Source: Gnetum montanum (lineage: Eukaryota > Streptophyta > Gnetopsida > Gnetales > Gnetaceae). Taken from it: 64,000 bases of DNA. The stretch is from assembly GCA_015680685.1 (NCBI GenBank), contig MNCI01011846.1, forward strand, positions 479,347 through 543,346, written 5' to 3'. The notes beneath the pieces are model-generated. The model had not been told where the DNA came from. It made no database searches and worked only from the letters and a program-made list of their open reading frames with translations. A program made the position numbers and the translations under genes. Shown piece by piece: positions 22,740-33,606 of the stretch (position 1 is its first letter; each line of letters begins with the position of its first letter).

Positions 22740-23780
22740 CTTCAAACCTCACCCAAGTTCACTTTCTAGAGGCCTTTATGCTAGGTATGACAAAGGGAGA
22801 AAGCAGGGGGCAGGATAACGGAAATATTACACCTTCTTATTTCAACATTAGAGAGAGGGGGAAAAGTTTGAAGAAAAAAAATAGAAACTTGGTAGTTTTG
22901 AAAGATGGTTTTGGCAGGCTACCAACTTTCACCAAAAAGGAGGGAAAAGTAGACTTGGTTGGTATGGAAAACAATGTTAGTTTAGTGGAAAAGATTATGG
23001 CCACAAAAATTAAAGGTTTATTAAGGCTTCCACATTGGCTTTTCTCTAGGAAGTGACAAAAAATTTTGTGAAATTCAAGCACCCAAACCACTTGCAACTT
23101 TCATGCTATGGTTTTTGCTATTTGGGGGTGGGTGGTGGGAGGGAGGGAGGGAAGGTAGCGTTGGATTCTTTGGAAGTTGTGGCTAGGAATTGGCTTTTAA
23201 CTTGCAACAAAAGTAGATTTGGTTATAAAATTGGTTTCAAACTTTACCAATGCTTGCCTTCCAACTACTTTCATGCTGGGTATGGCAAATCAGGGGGAGG
23301 GGGGTGGAGGGGGAAAGGTGTAAGGGGGCAAGGGGATGGAGAAAGAATGTGGGGTGCAATGATGGAATCTCACACCTCCTACCTTAACATTGACGATGAA
23401 AAGTTTGAAAACCAAAGAAGAAAGTTAATATTTTTCCTCTAAAATTGGTTTTAGGTAGCTAATAATTATTTTATCTTGGAAATATGGGGGGCAAAGCCAA
23501 CTCAAAAATGAGTTGAACCACCCACTTTTAGAAGCTAGAAAATAAACTTTTGGTAGTAAAAAAATGTGAGGAAAGAAACATCAATGTTGGTTTTAGACTA
23601 TAAAATTCATTGCAAATGCTATGAAAAGCCTAGAACCCAACCACCTGCAACTTCCATGTTGTAGTTTTGGTAATAGGGGGGAAAGATCAGCATTGAGTTT
23701 TCAAAGGTTTTGGCTACAAAAATCAAGGAAAAGCTTGCAAATGGTAATGAAAATAATAGATTTGATTACAGAATTTAGGC
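22740..23780. repeat. Two-copy tandem duplication, unit about 540 bp
   Basis: Copy 1 begins ttcaaacctcacccaag (22741), copy 2 gtttcaaactttaccaatg (about 23240). Later paired anchors are 540-560 bp apart: caccttcttatttcaacatt/cacctcctaccttaacattg, aaaccacttgcaacttt/aaccacctgcaacttcc, agatttggttataaaat/agatttgattacagaat. G-rich runs follow the first anchor in both copies. Confidence 0.7.
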
Positions 23781-23783
23781 AAA

Positions 23784-23803
23784 GGCCCTTCTTCTAGTGC
23801 CAA
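23784..23803 (-). other. Candidate primer binding site of fragment D
   Basis: Minus-strand TTGGCACTAGAAGAAGGGCC, a TGGC start as in many plant PBSs, placed upstream of the Tat-like gag. The primer tRNA is not established, and the adjoining LTR edge (near 23810) is inferred only. Confidence 0.35.
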
Positions 23804-24248
23804 GAAAAATTGTTTCGATTGAAAACCTTGATTACTGGAACAAAAACCAAGGATCCTTGGTGCAAGCAATTCCCCAAGCCCAAATCTCTAGGGCCTCCAC
23901 AATAAAAATGGGATTTGAGGCACCCTAGCTAGTTTGGCAAATCAACCAAGGACTTATGAGATGCAAAACATGAAAATATAAGCAAATCCAAATAATGTAC
24001 AAATAATAAATTTATTTTTTAATAGAAAACTGAAAATTTAAAACTTTATTGAAAAAAATAATAAAGAATAAGTTAGAGAAATGTGTACAAATTGTGCCTA
24101 GATTCACAAAAAGGGGGTTCACTTGTGCGAGAGTTTAAAGCCCATTGAAGCTAAGGTGATTTGTTTCATGATTTGGGTGCTAAGCCACTCTTGATGTCAT
24201 CGAATGTTCCTTTGCTACTACAACCTTGGATCTACTAATTAGGTCACT

Positions 24249-24300
24249 NNNNNNNNNNNNNNNNNNNNNNNNNNNNNNNNNNNNNNNNNNNNNNNNNNNN
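24249..24300. other. Assembly gap (52 N)
   Basis: Undetermined bases; any frame read across it is meaningless. Confidence 1.
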
Positions 24301-24962
24301 GGGGAGGGATGAGAAAGGTGGAATATTTGGATGCCAAGTTTCTCCACGCAGGGTTTGGAATCCCAAAAATGTAGCATTAACACAAAAAATCCACCAAATT
24401 TCAAGGCCTCACTACTTCCATGTTGGGGTTCAAGAGAATGCAAGTATGAGAACTTGCAAGAGCTCTTAAGTGCCTAAAAATGACCCAAGTGTGGAATTAT
24501 GTGTATGCAAATTTCTTGAGATTTCCTTAAACAAAAAATGCGTAACTTGCTAAAACATTTTTGAATTGTGTAGGTGTTGAATCTTGTTAAAAATGTTGAA
24601 CCATGAGAAAGATTGCTGGAACCTCTCAATGGTGTTTGAGCTTGACTTTTATAGGGTCTTTGAGCCATAAGTGGGACTACAAACTAGTCATGATTTGGTT
24701 GCAAATTGGTTGTAAGTTTGTTGCAATTTTAGGTGAGATGGATGCCAAAATCTTGGGGGTTACTATACATAGTAAGTGCTTCACCATGATCATTCTATTT
24801 ACTATAAATAGTAACTAGGGCACACCTTCCACATTGGATATGAATCTTCCACATTGAGCTCTCCACCATGCTTGTTGAAGTGGTTGGTCAACATTGAAGT
24901 GCATGAATTGATGAATTTTGCTTCTTGTGGCTTCCACGGTAGGGAATTGAATTTTCTAAGTT

Positions 24963-25089
24963 GGGGAGGGGGAAAGTTTCCAAGCTAGGGGAAAATTTTC
25001 TAGGTTGGGGGAAAGTTTCCAGGTTAGGGGAAAACTTTCTAGGTTGAGGGGGGAAAGTTTCTAGGCTAGGGGAAAGTTTCCAAGTTGTG
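24963..25089. repeat. Minisatellite, about 20-bp unit, six copies
   Basis: Units such as ggggaaagtttccaggtta and ggggaaaactttctaggttg, 19-24 bp long and diverged. On the minus strand the array keeps a 117-codon frame open (24888-25241) as alternating LETFP and PRKFSP peptides. It lies in the putative LTR of D. Confidence 0.85.
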
Positions 25090-25488
25090 CATTTGGTCTC
25101 CACATTGAAGGGGGAAAAGTTTCCAAATCCCCCACCCTTCCATGCTAGGAATAGGTGAGATTTATCCCTTGCAGGTGTTTCCAATGTAGAAAAATGCATA
25201 CCCCCATAAAACCCATCAAATTGCCCTTTTTGGCATTTCAAAAGGCATTTTTACCTAAATATAGGCACTAGGTGACTTTTTTCACTTGGAGAATGAAGCT
25301 TTGACTACTTATGAGGAATTTTTAGCCCCAAAAGTATAAAGTATGTGAGATTGCCCATTGTGAATTATAATTTTCACATTTACAATGAAATTTTGTCTCG
25401 AGTTTCATGGGGTGAAAGCTACATGATGAATATTGGTTATAATATGAAAAATTTTATGGTGTTTCAATAAGTACGACCAATTTGAGCA

Positions 25489-25893
25489 TACGTTTAATAC
25501 TTGGTAATCTCAGTAATGCTTAATTTTTGGTAACCCAATAGTGCTATACGTGTTCAAGATGTGTATGACAAGTGTGAACAAATTGCTTATGTTAGGATTA
25601 GTTAAGTGTTAGCTAGTTGTTAGATTAATTTAGTAATTAAATACTTTATTTTTTATTTTTTTCATTAGGAAACTTAAACCATAAAAGATAAAAATGATAA
25701 AAATCATATGCCTTAGTTACACTTAACATACATTTGCACTTTACAAGTGGAACTAAGAAGACACAAATGCAATGGTTAGTTTCACCTCTTAGAACTAGTG
25801 TACTTAGAAACCTAAAGTCTTTGGAATTCAATCAGATTGTTGAGTGAACCTTAATGATTCATATGGTTGGGTGTAGGGTATAGTTGCTTATCA
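25489..25893 (+). repeat. 5' LTR of element E, truncated
   Basis: Aligns with the last part of the 3' LTR (41288-41713) from gtacgaccaatttgagc to the end ttatca. The U3 portion is missing, replaced at 25488 by D-side sequence. Confidence 0.85.
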
Positions 25894-25897
25894 TAAT

Positions 25898-25915
25898 TGG
25901 TGTCATTGTTGGGGA
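25898..25915 (+). other. Primer binding site of element E
   Basis: TGGTGTCATTGTTGGGGA. It equals TGGCGCCGTTGCCGGGGA after C to T (or G to A) changes only, three bases past the LTR end. It is the same primer class as A and C. Confidence 0.75.
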
Positions 25916-26043
25916 CTTTAGTTAGTTACATGCATTATCTAGGACTTAGTGATAATCATTCAACATCGTTGGATCAAACCTTATAGTTGTAATCATTTTA
26001 ACTACTAACAATTATAGAAAAGCACATTGATTTTTCTTCTAAT

Positions 26044-28000
26044 ATGAAAATGTCTACTTCTCATAGGGATGATTCTCTATCAAAATTTGAGCACACATCT
26101 AATCAAAGGAATGAATGATCAAATCAGCTAGTACCTCAATAATGCCAAGTGATGTATACTTATCCCAATGAGTATGTGCCTGATTTCACCTTCATCCTAC
26201 ATCAGGATGATCAAATGTGGTGGAGAGACATGGAGGGTAACATTATGTTGTTGCTCAATCAATCAGTTCCTAAAATGCCCCAACAAAGTCTTATGAGGTT
26301 TGGCATCTAGGGGCTCCATGTGGAGTATGTTATGCAGGATCATGGCTCTAGGAATTACCATCCCATTAAAGCACAACAACAAATTTATTAGCAATGAAAG
26401 AAGAACTATGAAGTTGTGAAGGGAAAATTGTTCAATAACACCTTGTTCCTATTGGGTTGAAAAGAGAATAAGGATCCCTTCTCTGGGGGTTCTCATTTCA
26501 TTGACTCTCCTCCCCTTGGTTTCAATGAAGGGGGCTTGAATCAAAATTTAAAGTCCACTATAAACAATCCTAGTTCAAGTAAGAATGGGTTCGGTGATCA
26601 TGGGGGATCCAAAGATGGGAGTCATGATAGGGATAGGGATAGACATCATGATGATGATCATGGTTATGACCATTGAAGAGGGAGTGGCAGGAACCACAAT
26701 GCTAGTCCTTCTTCCTCTTCACCTTTATAATCCTCTTCTTCCTCCTTTAGCTCCGAATGAAGTCATAGAGGATGAGACCATGATGGAGGTAACTAGTGGG
26801 ATAGAGATCATTGTGATCATAGGGCCCATTAGACTAGTTGAGATTAGGGACAAGGGCATTCAAGGAAGGCCCACCACCACAAAAGAATGGGCAGTAGACG
26901 ACATCATAAACATCATGGCCATCACAGATGTCATGACCATGATGAACCTTTTCTTACAACTCAAAATATGCTGAATATTGTAGAGGTGGTGAGAATTGCA
27001 TCAAGGCATGTGAAAGGTAGTAGAATTAAGCTATTGGATATGAACAATATCCCCAAGTTCAAAGGGGAATACAACTTAGATCTACATGAATCATCTACAA
27101 GCCTTTCCCAATGTTTGTGCCTTGTAGAACATAGAGAATGAATGATAAAAACTTAAGCTATTCCCCAGGACACTCATAAAAGAAGTTAAAGTTAGCACTA
27201 GTCTTTGGAGACATAATTAATCCATAGATGGAGGATGATGCTTGAGTTGTTTAATGAAAAGTATCAAACATACTCTCAAGTGTCCAACTTGAGAAAGAAG
27301 ATCCAAGGTTGGAGATAAGGAATACATGAACCCTTGGATGTAGCCATGGGTGGGTATTATTCTCTTTTGCATTGATGTCCTAGCCATAGTTATTTTCAAT
27401 TAGGAGAACTCTTGGGATCTATGCCCAAGGAAGGTTGTCAAAACTTAGAGCCCATCAGATCTAAAGGCTCATTGAGGAGGTTGCTAAAGAAGAAGAAGAA
27501 TTAAGAAAGAGAGAAAAGTGAAGGAGTATAACTGGGATCCTTCCATCAACAAAAAAGAAATTTTGGTTCTATGATAATAAAGAGGAGGCACCACTTGATG
27601 AGGTGGTGCAATGAAAGATCTTGCCAATCCAAAAGTTTATTTCAAAAATTTTGGCTAAGGTAGACAAAATGTGGAATTATTTGTATGAAAAGTTCCAAAT
27701 GGCTCTGAAAATAGTAGAGGCATCCAAAGAGAAAAGTAGTGAGCATGACTACAAGAGAACGAAGGAAGCTGAATGTGCCCACCAAAGGCATAAAGGTAAG
27801 GCTATTGTAGTAGAGAAGTTTGTGGAGTCTAAATCAGATGATGATGATGGATACAACATTTGCCAATACAAACATCCTATGGGATGTTACCCTATTGTGT
27901 TATACTTACATGAATCTAGGGTGTATGCTCTAAATCCTAGATTGACAAGAAGGAAAGCACCCAAAAGATTACCTTATCCTCAAGGCAACCCAAGGTAGTT
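26044..28000 (+). pseudogene. gag of element E
   Basis: ATG at 26044, then EYVPDFTFILHQDDQMWW (26175-26225), matching A. A His/Asp/Arg-rich linker (26600-26950, with runs like DRDRDRHHDDD) is followed by IKLLDMNNIPKFKGEYN (27025-27075). The later capsid half is frameshifted. An open stretch at 27621-27998 carries the knuckle-like ICQYKHPMGC and ends LPYPQGNPR. Stops are mostly TAG or TGA where A has Gln or Trp. Confidence 0.8.
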
Positions 28001-28582
28001 CCACCAACAACAAGCCTATTATCCAAGTGGAGCTCCACCACAACCTTTTGAGTAACATCATCAATAGTAGCATCCATAGTCATGGGGGATGGCACCACCA
28101 AGGTAGCAATACCCTTACTGATAACCAGATCCATATGGGTACTATGTTTGGCAACCCTTTTCTCTATGTGACTCTTCCAGTCATGCCTCATTCCAACATC
28201 ATCACTACCCTCTTAAGTACTACAAAGCTCAATCTCCATCTCCATGAGGGAAATCCCCATATCCTTATCACCCTATATTGAAATCTCCATGAGGGTAATC
28301 TCCATGAGGGTAATCCCCAATTACCACCTAGCCCATCAATATAGGGTGAGATTCTAGCCTAGTTATAACAATGTAGTGCTACAAGGGCTGTTAACTTACA
28401 ACTAGCTCCTTAGCTAAGTGGTTTGGAAACTAAATCCAAAAAAAAGATCGTTCTTCTAAACTTGTAGTTCTACAAAGCCCTTATAGACTCATGTAGTTGA
28501 TAACCTTGCTTTGCCCTCATTGTCTGCATCCAATCCACTCGAATCCCCTTTCAACTAAACACCTTCTAAACTGCATACTATC

Positions 28583-29110
28583 ATGTTAACTCATGTGGTA
28601 ACTGTTTGGATAAAGGTTGACCACCTTCCTAGGAAAAGATCTAATCCTAAGAGTCCCTTAATATATTTGCAAATCATAGGGCATGAGCCTTGCAAGGATT
28701 TTCTTGATTTAGGTTCTAGTATTAATCTAATTTCTCATGAGATGTACAAGGCCTAGAACCTTCCTCCACTCAAGAAGAGTAACAATCATCTTGAGGTGGC
28801 ATATTAGTCCATCACTATTTCCTTGGTGGAGGACATTGTGACCATCATCTATGGTTGGTCTTATCCTACCAACTTCCTAGTGATCTATGTTGATACTTGC
28901 AAGGGGAACTTCCCAATCATCATGAAAAGGACTTGGCTTAGTACCATTGATGCATAGTTGGGCATTAGAGACCTTTCCTTGAAAATTTCCAAGGAATATT
29001 CATTTGGAAAGATCGAGAAGAATAGAGCTTCATGCATTACATATGGTGATAAATGGTGCAATTGTGTGTAGAAACTATGGGTCATAAAAAGTACCTCAAT
29101 CATAGCATGT
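28583..29110 (+). pseudogene. Protease region of element E
   Basis: The reading starts MLTHVVTVWIKVDHLPRK. The active-site segment FLDLGSSINLIS keeps D-L-G, then MYKA, stop, NLPPLKK (a Trp codon changed to TAG), and PIIMKRTWLSTIDA. The same order as A. Confidence 0.82.
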
Positions 29111-29210
29111 AGATAGTATGCAAATGAGATAGATATTCAAAGGTGCCTAAACCACAAAATAGGAGGGCATCCAGTGGCTGATAGTTAATCCTAAAAGTAG
29201 CACACTTTAT

Positions 29211-29734
29211 ATGGAACCAACTAAGAGGTTAATGAGTACCTATGTTGAAGGCATGGATCAACTAGAGCAAGTTCATTGCCAACTCTTTGATGATGAACTT
29301 GGTGACATTTATTGAGAAGAGTTGGAAATCCCTAAAAATTTTAAATAGGATCCCTTAAAGTTGAAAACTCTACTTGTCAACATGGAGTATGCTTTTCTAA
29401 AAAATGGTAAGCCGATGATAATCAATGTCAATCTTGTTCCTGAATAAAAAGAGAAGTTGTTAAAAGTGGTTAACAAATGGTCAACAACCTTTGCTTGGTT
29501 ATATCCTGAACTCACTGGGATTGATCCTAAGATATGCTAGCATCACATCTATACTAATCCTTTCATAAAGCCAAAGAGGTAATTGCAATTGTGGTTAGAC
29601 CCCAAATTGAAGTAGATCGTTAAGAAGGAGATTGAACAACTCCTTAAGGCAAGGTTCATTTATCCCATTATGGATAGTGAGTAGGTTAGCCCATTGGTAG
29701 TTTTACCAAGGAAAGGTGGAAAGTGAAGGATCTG
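29211..29734 (+). pseudogene. RT of element E, first part, cut by element C
   Basis: Linker and RT start: TFAWLYPELTGIDPKIC, FIYPIMDSE, PLVVLPRKGGK, stop, RIC. The frame breaks exactly at 29734 in the RICIDF motif and resumes at 33607 with IDF, so the insertion point is exact. Confidence 0.88.
29730..29734 (+). repeat. Target site duplication of element C, left copy
   Basis: atctg immediately before the LTR start TGATGAG. Identical to 33602-33606. Confidence 0.9.
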
Positions 29735-30321
29735 TGATGAGTGGTGAGGTACCCCTACACTCATCATTATATGAATATGAGGGTTTCACACGCGATCTGG
29801 TCGAACTCCAAGGACTAAGTGCTTCGTGCCCTAATGGAACACTTAAGGTTAATCAATCACTGTCTTCCCAAACTTACTTGTATTGTCATAGTTGTATGGT
29901 TAAGTAAGCTTGAGGTATATGATTTTTATATGTTTTTTCTTTTTAATGTCTTATGCTAATAGGGGAAGGTGAAGAGAACTAAGTGACTAACTTTCATTAA
30001 CTATTCACTAACTAAGTTCTAATTTTCCTAACACCAGTATCCATTCCCACTTGCCACACACATCCTGAACCAGTGTAACACTGCTGAGATTACCAAATGC
30101 TATTCGTTACTGGGTTACCAAGTGCTACACACATGCTCGAAGCGGTTGTACCGAGTGTACTTAACTAGGAGAGTCAAGGGTTGAGAGAGATTATTTAACT
30201 AGGAAAGCATTTAAATATTCAACAATAATTAATTCCTATTTAGCTTAGTCCACATGCTACAAGGTTTACCAAAAACTTGATCTTTATTACCATACACAAA
30301 TATGTGCTCAGGTACAATTTT
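29735..30321 (-). repeat. 3' LTR of element C, truncated
   Basis: Matches 32837-33420 of the 5' LTR, then stops after caggtacaattt. About 180 bp of U3 and the PPT are gone, and an (AG)n run begins 8 bp later. Confidence 0.9.
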
Positions 30322-30326
30322 CTGTT

Positions 30327-30328
<2 letters not shown>

Positions 30329-30357
<29 letters not shown>
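30329..30357. repeat. (AG)n microsatellite at a deletion junction
   Basis: A perfect AG run of about 29 bp. The equivalent place in B (15674-15690) has a shorter GA run, separated from the LTR by about 200 bp that C lacks. Confidence 0.9.
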
Positions 30358-30361
<4 letters not shown>

Positions 30362-32019
30362 AAGAAGTTTGTTGCTGCTGATGCTAAGATTGTGCCTTTC
30401 ATTGTCCATACATAAGTGCACCATCAATCTTATTCCTTGCATAATTGCTCTAGCACTAGTCCATTCCAAGTGTTCCCTCCAGATCCAATCCATTGGTGTA
30501 TGATTGCCATTTACACATACAACACAGTCTTAAATTAGCAAGGGTAAATGAATCACAATACAGTTGATACCTTATCTTGGTGAAAGGTCCATTGCCTGAG
30601 TTTTGATATGGCTAATGTAGATTTTGGAGATATAACACTAGTGACTACCCAAGATGTAAAGGTTTAGATAAAATTGAAACAATTGGACCAGGACCCCCCA
30701 TGACTAAGAGTGATCCTCTGGTAGTGAAAGAATGGAAAAAGAGAAGGAATAAGAAAGATGGAGAAAAAGAAATAATGTCAACACCGATAAAATGGATGTC
30801 AGGGATGGAAATGAACAAAATAAATGTTAATTATGAAAATTTTTAAGGGAAATAAATTAACTAATGGACCAAATAGGAATGTCAGTGGGTCCTCCCCAAA
30901 GTAGGCTCATGCCCTTAATGCCCTAACAATCCTGCATTCAAAGAGTCTGTAGGCTCTGGAAATTCCATTTGGAAGCAAGAGTTAAAGTATTAACCACAAG
31001 AGTTTACCAAAAAGAAAAGAATGCATCAACCAAAATATAGACTATTGATACAACTGGAAATGAGGTGAAAATAGACAAAGAACGATGGAAAGAAGAAAAT
31101 GGAATGGAGTCTTAAGAACAAGGTGGTGTACAGCCCCTTGTGTATTAATGGTTAATGTGACTTAGTAGATCTCATTCCAAATCTAGCCTCAAACAATCCA
31201 CATCTAGTGACTTTGCATTAATACATTTGGCCAATCCATCCACTTAAAGTAACAAGAATGCTTCCGCCAAAAAGTCACCACCATTCTGACGAAATGAGAA
31301 AGGAGAAAGTAGGAAGTGAGAAAGGGCCTTAGGTAGAGGAAACATGTTTGTTTAGTTCCATAACCAGTGCTTGTAGCCTAGATGATTATTTCATCTAAGG
31401 GATGTGCTTTGAATTCTCACTTTTCTTCCTCTTTTTTTTTGTTTGCATAAGAACCACACCATGCAAAGACTTATTATTTTTATTAGCTCAGCTTCCCGAT
31501 AATGGAGCAATGTCAAAATGGCAAGGAAAACTCAAGAAGAAAACATCCAAGCACCCAAGAGAATGGCCAGCATAAATGCATCAAATCCCCTTGAAGTTAC
31601 ACCCTTTTCAATCCTTGAGTGCTTCCTTAGTTTGAGAAATGCTTAGTCACCAATTCATTGATAGTTTTATTATTTGAAAAAAAGGACTGTACAGTTCCAA
31701 GCAATGAGAGACCATAGAAATTCATGGATGTATAGATGACATGGACTCATTGCCTGTTATATCATAAGAACCATACCTTAGTATCAACATCATAACTCAA
31801 AGGTAAAAAAAAAAACATTAGCAATTAATGGAATACAGTTCATACCATCATCAGGAGCACTTATTAGGTGACAAAACTAACAAAATAAATAAACACACAA
31901 ATAAACGAAAAAGTATGAACGATGTTGCAAAACAAAAACAAGAAGAGTTAAAGAAATTTGTAAAACAAAAATGTGTAAAACAAAAACTTAAAAAGGAACT
32001 GAGGGCCTTGATTGATTAG
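30358..32019 (-). other. 3' region of element C
   Basis: Collinear with 15690-17390 of B (for example gtgggtcctcccc near 30888 and the low-complexity A-rich run 31860-31990). No convincing protein. A plus-strand Lys-rich 63-codon frame here is the antisense of T-rich DNA. Confidence 0.65.
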
Positions 32020-32182
32020 CATAGGTGGCCATCTCCCCCATGACTGAGTTGAAAAGAGGAGATTCGAAATAATGAGCGAGGTCATCCTTTCTCCAATGTG
32101 TTATGTGCATTGACCATTCTAGATTCATGGTAAGGTTTGGTCTGTTGCACATTGACTAGTAATCTTTTATCGGAGCGCTTGT
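32020..32182 (-). pseudogene. Integrase C-terminal tail of element C
   Basis: Aligns with B 17394-17550 (ggccatctcccccatgact, then gttgactagtaat). At about 32182 it jumps straight to sequence matching A 2565-2640, so the RT, RNase H and integrase core are deleted. Confidence 0.75.
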
Positions 32183-32819
32183 TTGAAGTTTTTAGGAACT
32201 TCTAGCTTCCCCCTATTGATGTTTTCAGGTTAAGGGTTGGATGTTGGTGACACTCTTGCTCCAATGCATCTATGCTTTTGACGTGGATGCAATTTGTTCC
32301 CCTAGTTAGTTCCATGCATGTTGGTGAGTTTCTTTTTTGATCACCTATCAACCACTGGGTGTATTCTTGTTGTGTGGTTGCTACATATAGGCACTTTTGT
32401 ATGTTAATTTCTTGGGCATACTAGTTGCATGCAGGCAATGCTGAACATTCTTGTATGCAATCACACCTTGTATCACTATATGTGATGCATGGAACTTTCT
32501 TCTTCTTGATCTTCCCAAAATTATTTTCCTTAGATATTTCCAGGGAAAGATCGTGGATTCCTAGGCGTGCATTTATGGTACTTAGCCATGCCCTTCCCAT
32601 TATTATTTGGAAGTCCCCTTTATCATTGTTTACTTGTATCACTAGGAAATTAGCTGGGTATGACCACCCACACACAGTGATAATGATGTCCTCCACCATT
32701 CCCAAGGGAACAATGATGGACTGGTCAACTAGCTCTAGTCAAATGTTACTCTTCCTTAATGGAGGTAGGTTCTAAGCTTTATAAATCTCTTGTGATATTA
32801 GGTTGACTCTAGAACCTAA
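32183..32819 (-). pseudogene. Protease and pre-RT fragment of element C
   Basis: A 94-codon frame (32421-32705) reads VEDIIITVCGWSYPANFLV and IIMGRAWLSTINARLG, nearly the same as A. The N-terminal half with the active site is cut off at about 32819, where the PBS begins. Confidence 0.85.
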
Positions 32820-32820
32820 G

Positions 32821-32836
32821 TTCGGAACGATGCCAA
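32821..32836 (-). other. Primer binding site remnant of element C
   Basis: Minus-strand TTGGCATCGTTCCGAA beside the LTR end TCATCA. It is related to TGGCGCCGTTGCCGG with two substitutions and one lost base. Confidence 0.6.
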
Positions 32837-33601
32837 TGATGAGTAGTGAGGTACCCCTATACTCATCATTACACGAATACGAGCGTTTCACGCACGATCT
32901 AGTCGAACTCTAAGGACTAAGTGCTTATGCACTGCAATGGAACACTTAAGGTTAATCAATCGTTATCTTCCCAAAGTTACTTGTATTGTCATAGTTGTAT
33001 GGTTAAGTAAGCTTGAGGTATATGATTTTTATATTTTTATCTTTTTAATGTCTTATGCTAATAGGGGAAGGTGAAGAGAACTAGGTGACTAACTTTCATT
33101 AACTATTCACTAACTAAGTTCTAATTGTCCTAACACTAGTATCCATTCCCACTTGCTACACACCTCTTGAACCAATGTAACACTACTGGGATTACCAAAC
33201 GCTATTCGTTACTGGGTTACCAAGTGCTACACACATGCTCAAAGTGGTCGTATTGAGTGTACTTAACTAGGAGAGTCAAGGGTTGAGAGAGATTAATTAA
33301 CTAGGAAAGCATTTAAACATTCAATAATAATTAATTCCTATTTAGCTTAGTCCACATGCTGCAACGTTTATCAAAAATTTCATCTTTATTGTTGTACACA
33401 AATGTGTGCTCAGGTACAATTTGCTCGAATAAAGATTCGTTCACTTTAAGACTCCTACTGCAGGCACATGGAAATTATTCTAACTCTGGAATGGTAAAAC
33501 TGCAAGAGTTTGGCTAAGGGTCTAAATCTAAGTACCTAGAATAGGGAAAGCTGCCTCTTATTTATAGACATTGTGACGGGCTGCGATATCGCGGCTCATC
33601 A
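32837..33601 (-). repeat. 5' LTR of element C
   Basis: 765 bp, TGATGAG to CTCATCA, complete. A GCGATATCGC palindrome lies at 33583-33592 and a TATA box at 33559-33566. Confidence 0.92.
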
Positions 33602-33606
33602 ATCTG
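33602..33606 (+). repeat. Target site duplication of element C, right copy
   Basis: atctg, identical to 29730-29734. Removing one copy and element C rejoins the RT frame of E. Confidence 0.9.

Larger units (their letters stand above)
19915..25488 (-). mobile_element. Tat/Ogre-like element fragment D (5' end with gag)
   Basis: A minus-strand fragment lodged between B and E. It has a Tat-type gag (19990-22445), a roughly 540-bp tandem duplication (22740-23780), a candidate PBS (23784-23803) and, above it, what may be its 5' LTR (about 23810-25488), which contains a 20-bp minisatellite and a short assembly gap. No pol of this lineage follows, so only the 5' end is present. Confidence 0.6.
29735..33601 (-). 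mobile_element. Element C: internally deleted Athila-like copy nested in E
   Basis: A 3.87-kb minus-strand insertion flanked by atctg on both sides. Contents on the minus strand: 5' LTR (32837-33601), PBS remnant, middle of protease and pre-RT linker (32183-32819), integrase C-terminal tail (32020-32182), 3' region, and a truncated 3' LTR (29735-30321). Missing are gag with the start of protease, nearly all of RT/RNase H/integrase, and the PPT with part of U3. It could not move unaided. LTR divergence by hand count is about 50 differences over 585 bases. Confidence 0.9.

Noticed and set aside
14606-25488. B and D as one intact minus-strand element
   Set aside because: The RT of B is Athila-like, the gag of D is Tat-like, the RT is truncated at the join, and the putative LTR of D does not match that of B.
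26585-26974. 129-codon plus-strand frame rich in Met and Ile
   Set aside because: Off-frame reading of the GAT/CAT-rich gag linker of E; the true frame leads into the IKLLDMNNIP motif.
31828-32019. Lys-rich 63-codon plus-strand frame
   Set aside because: Antisense of T-rich non-coding DNA shared with B; no motif.
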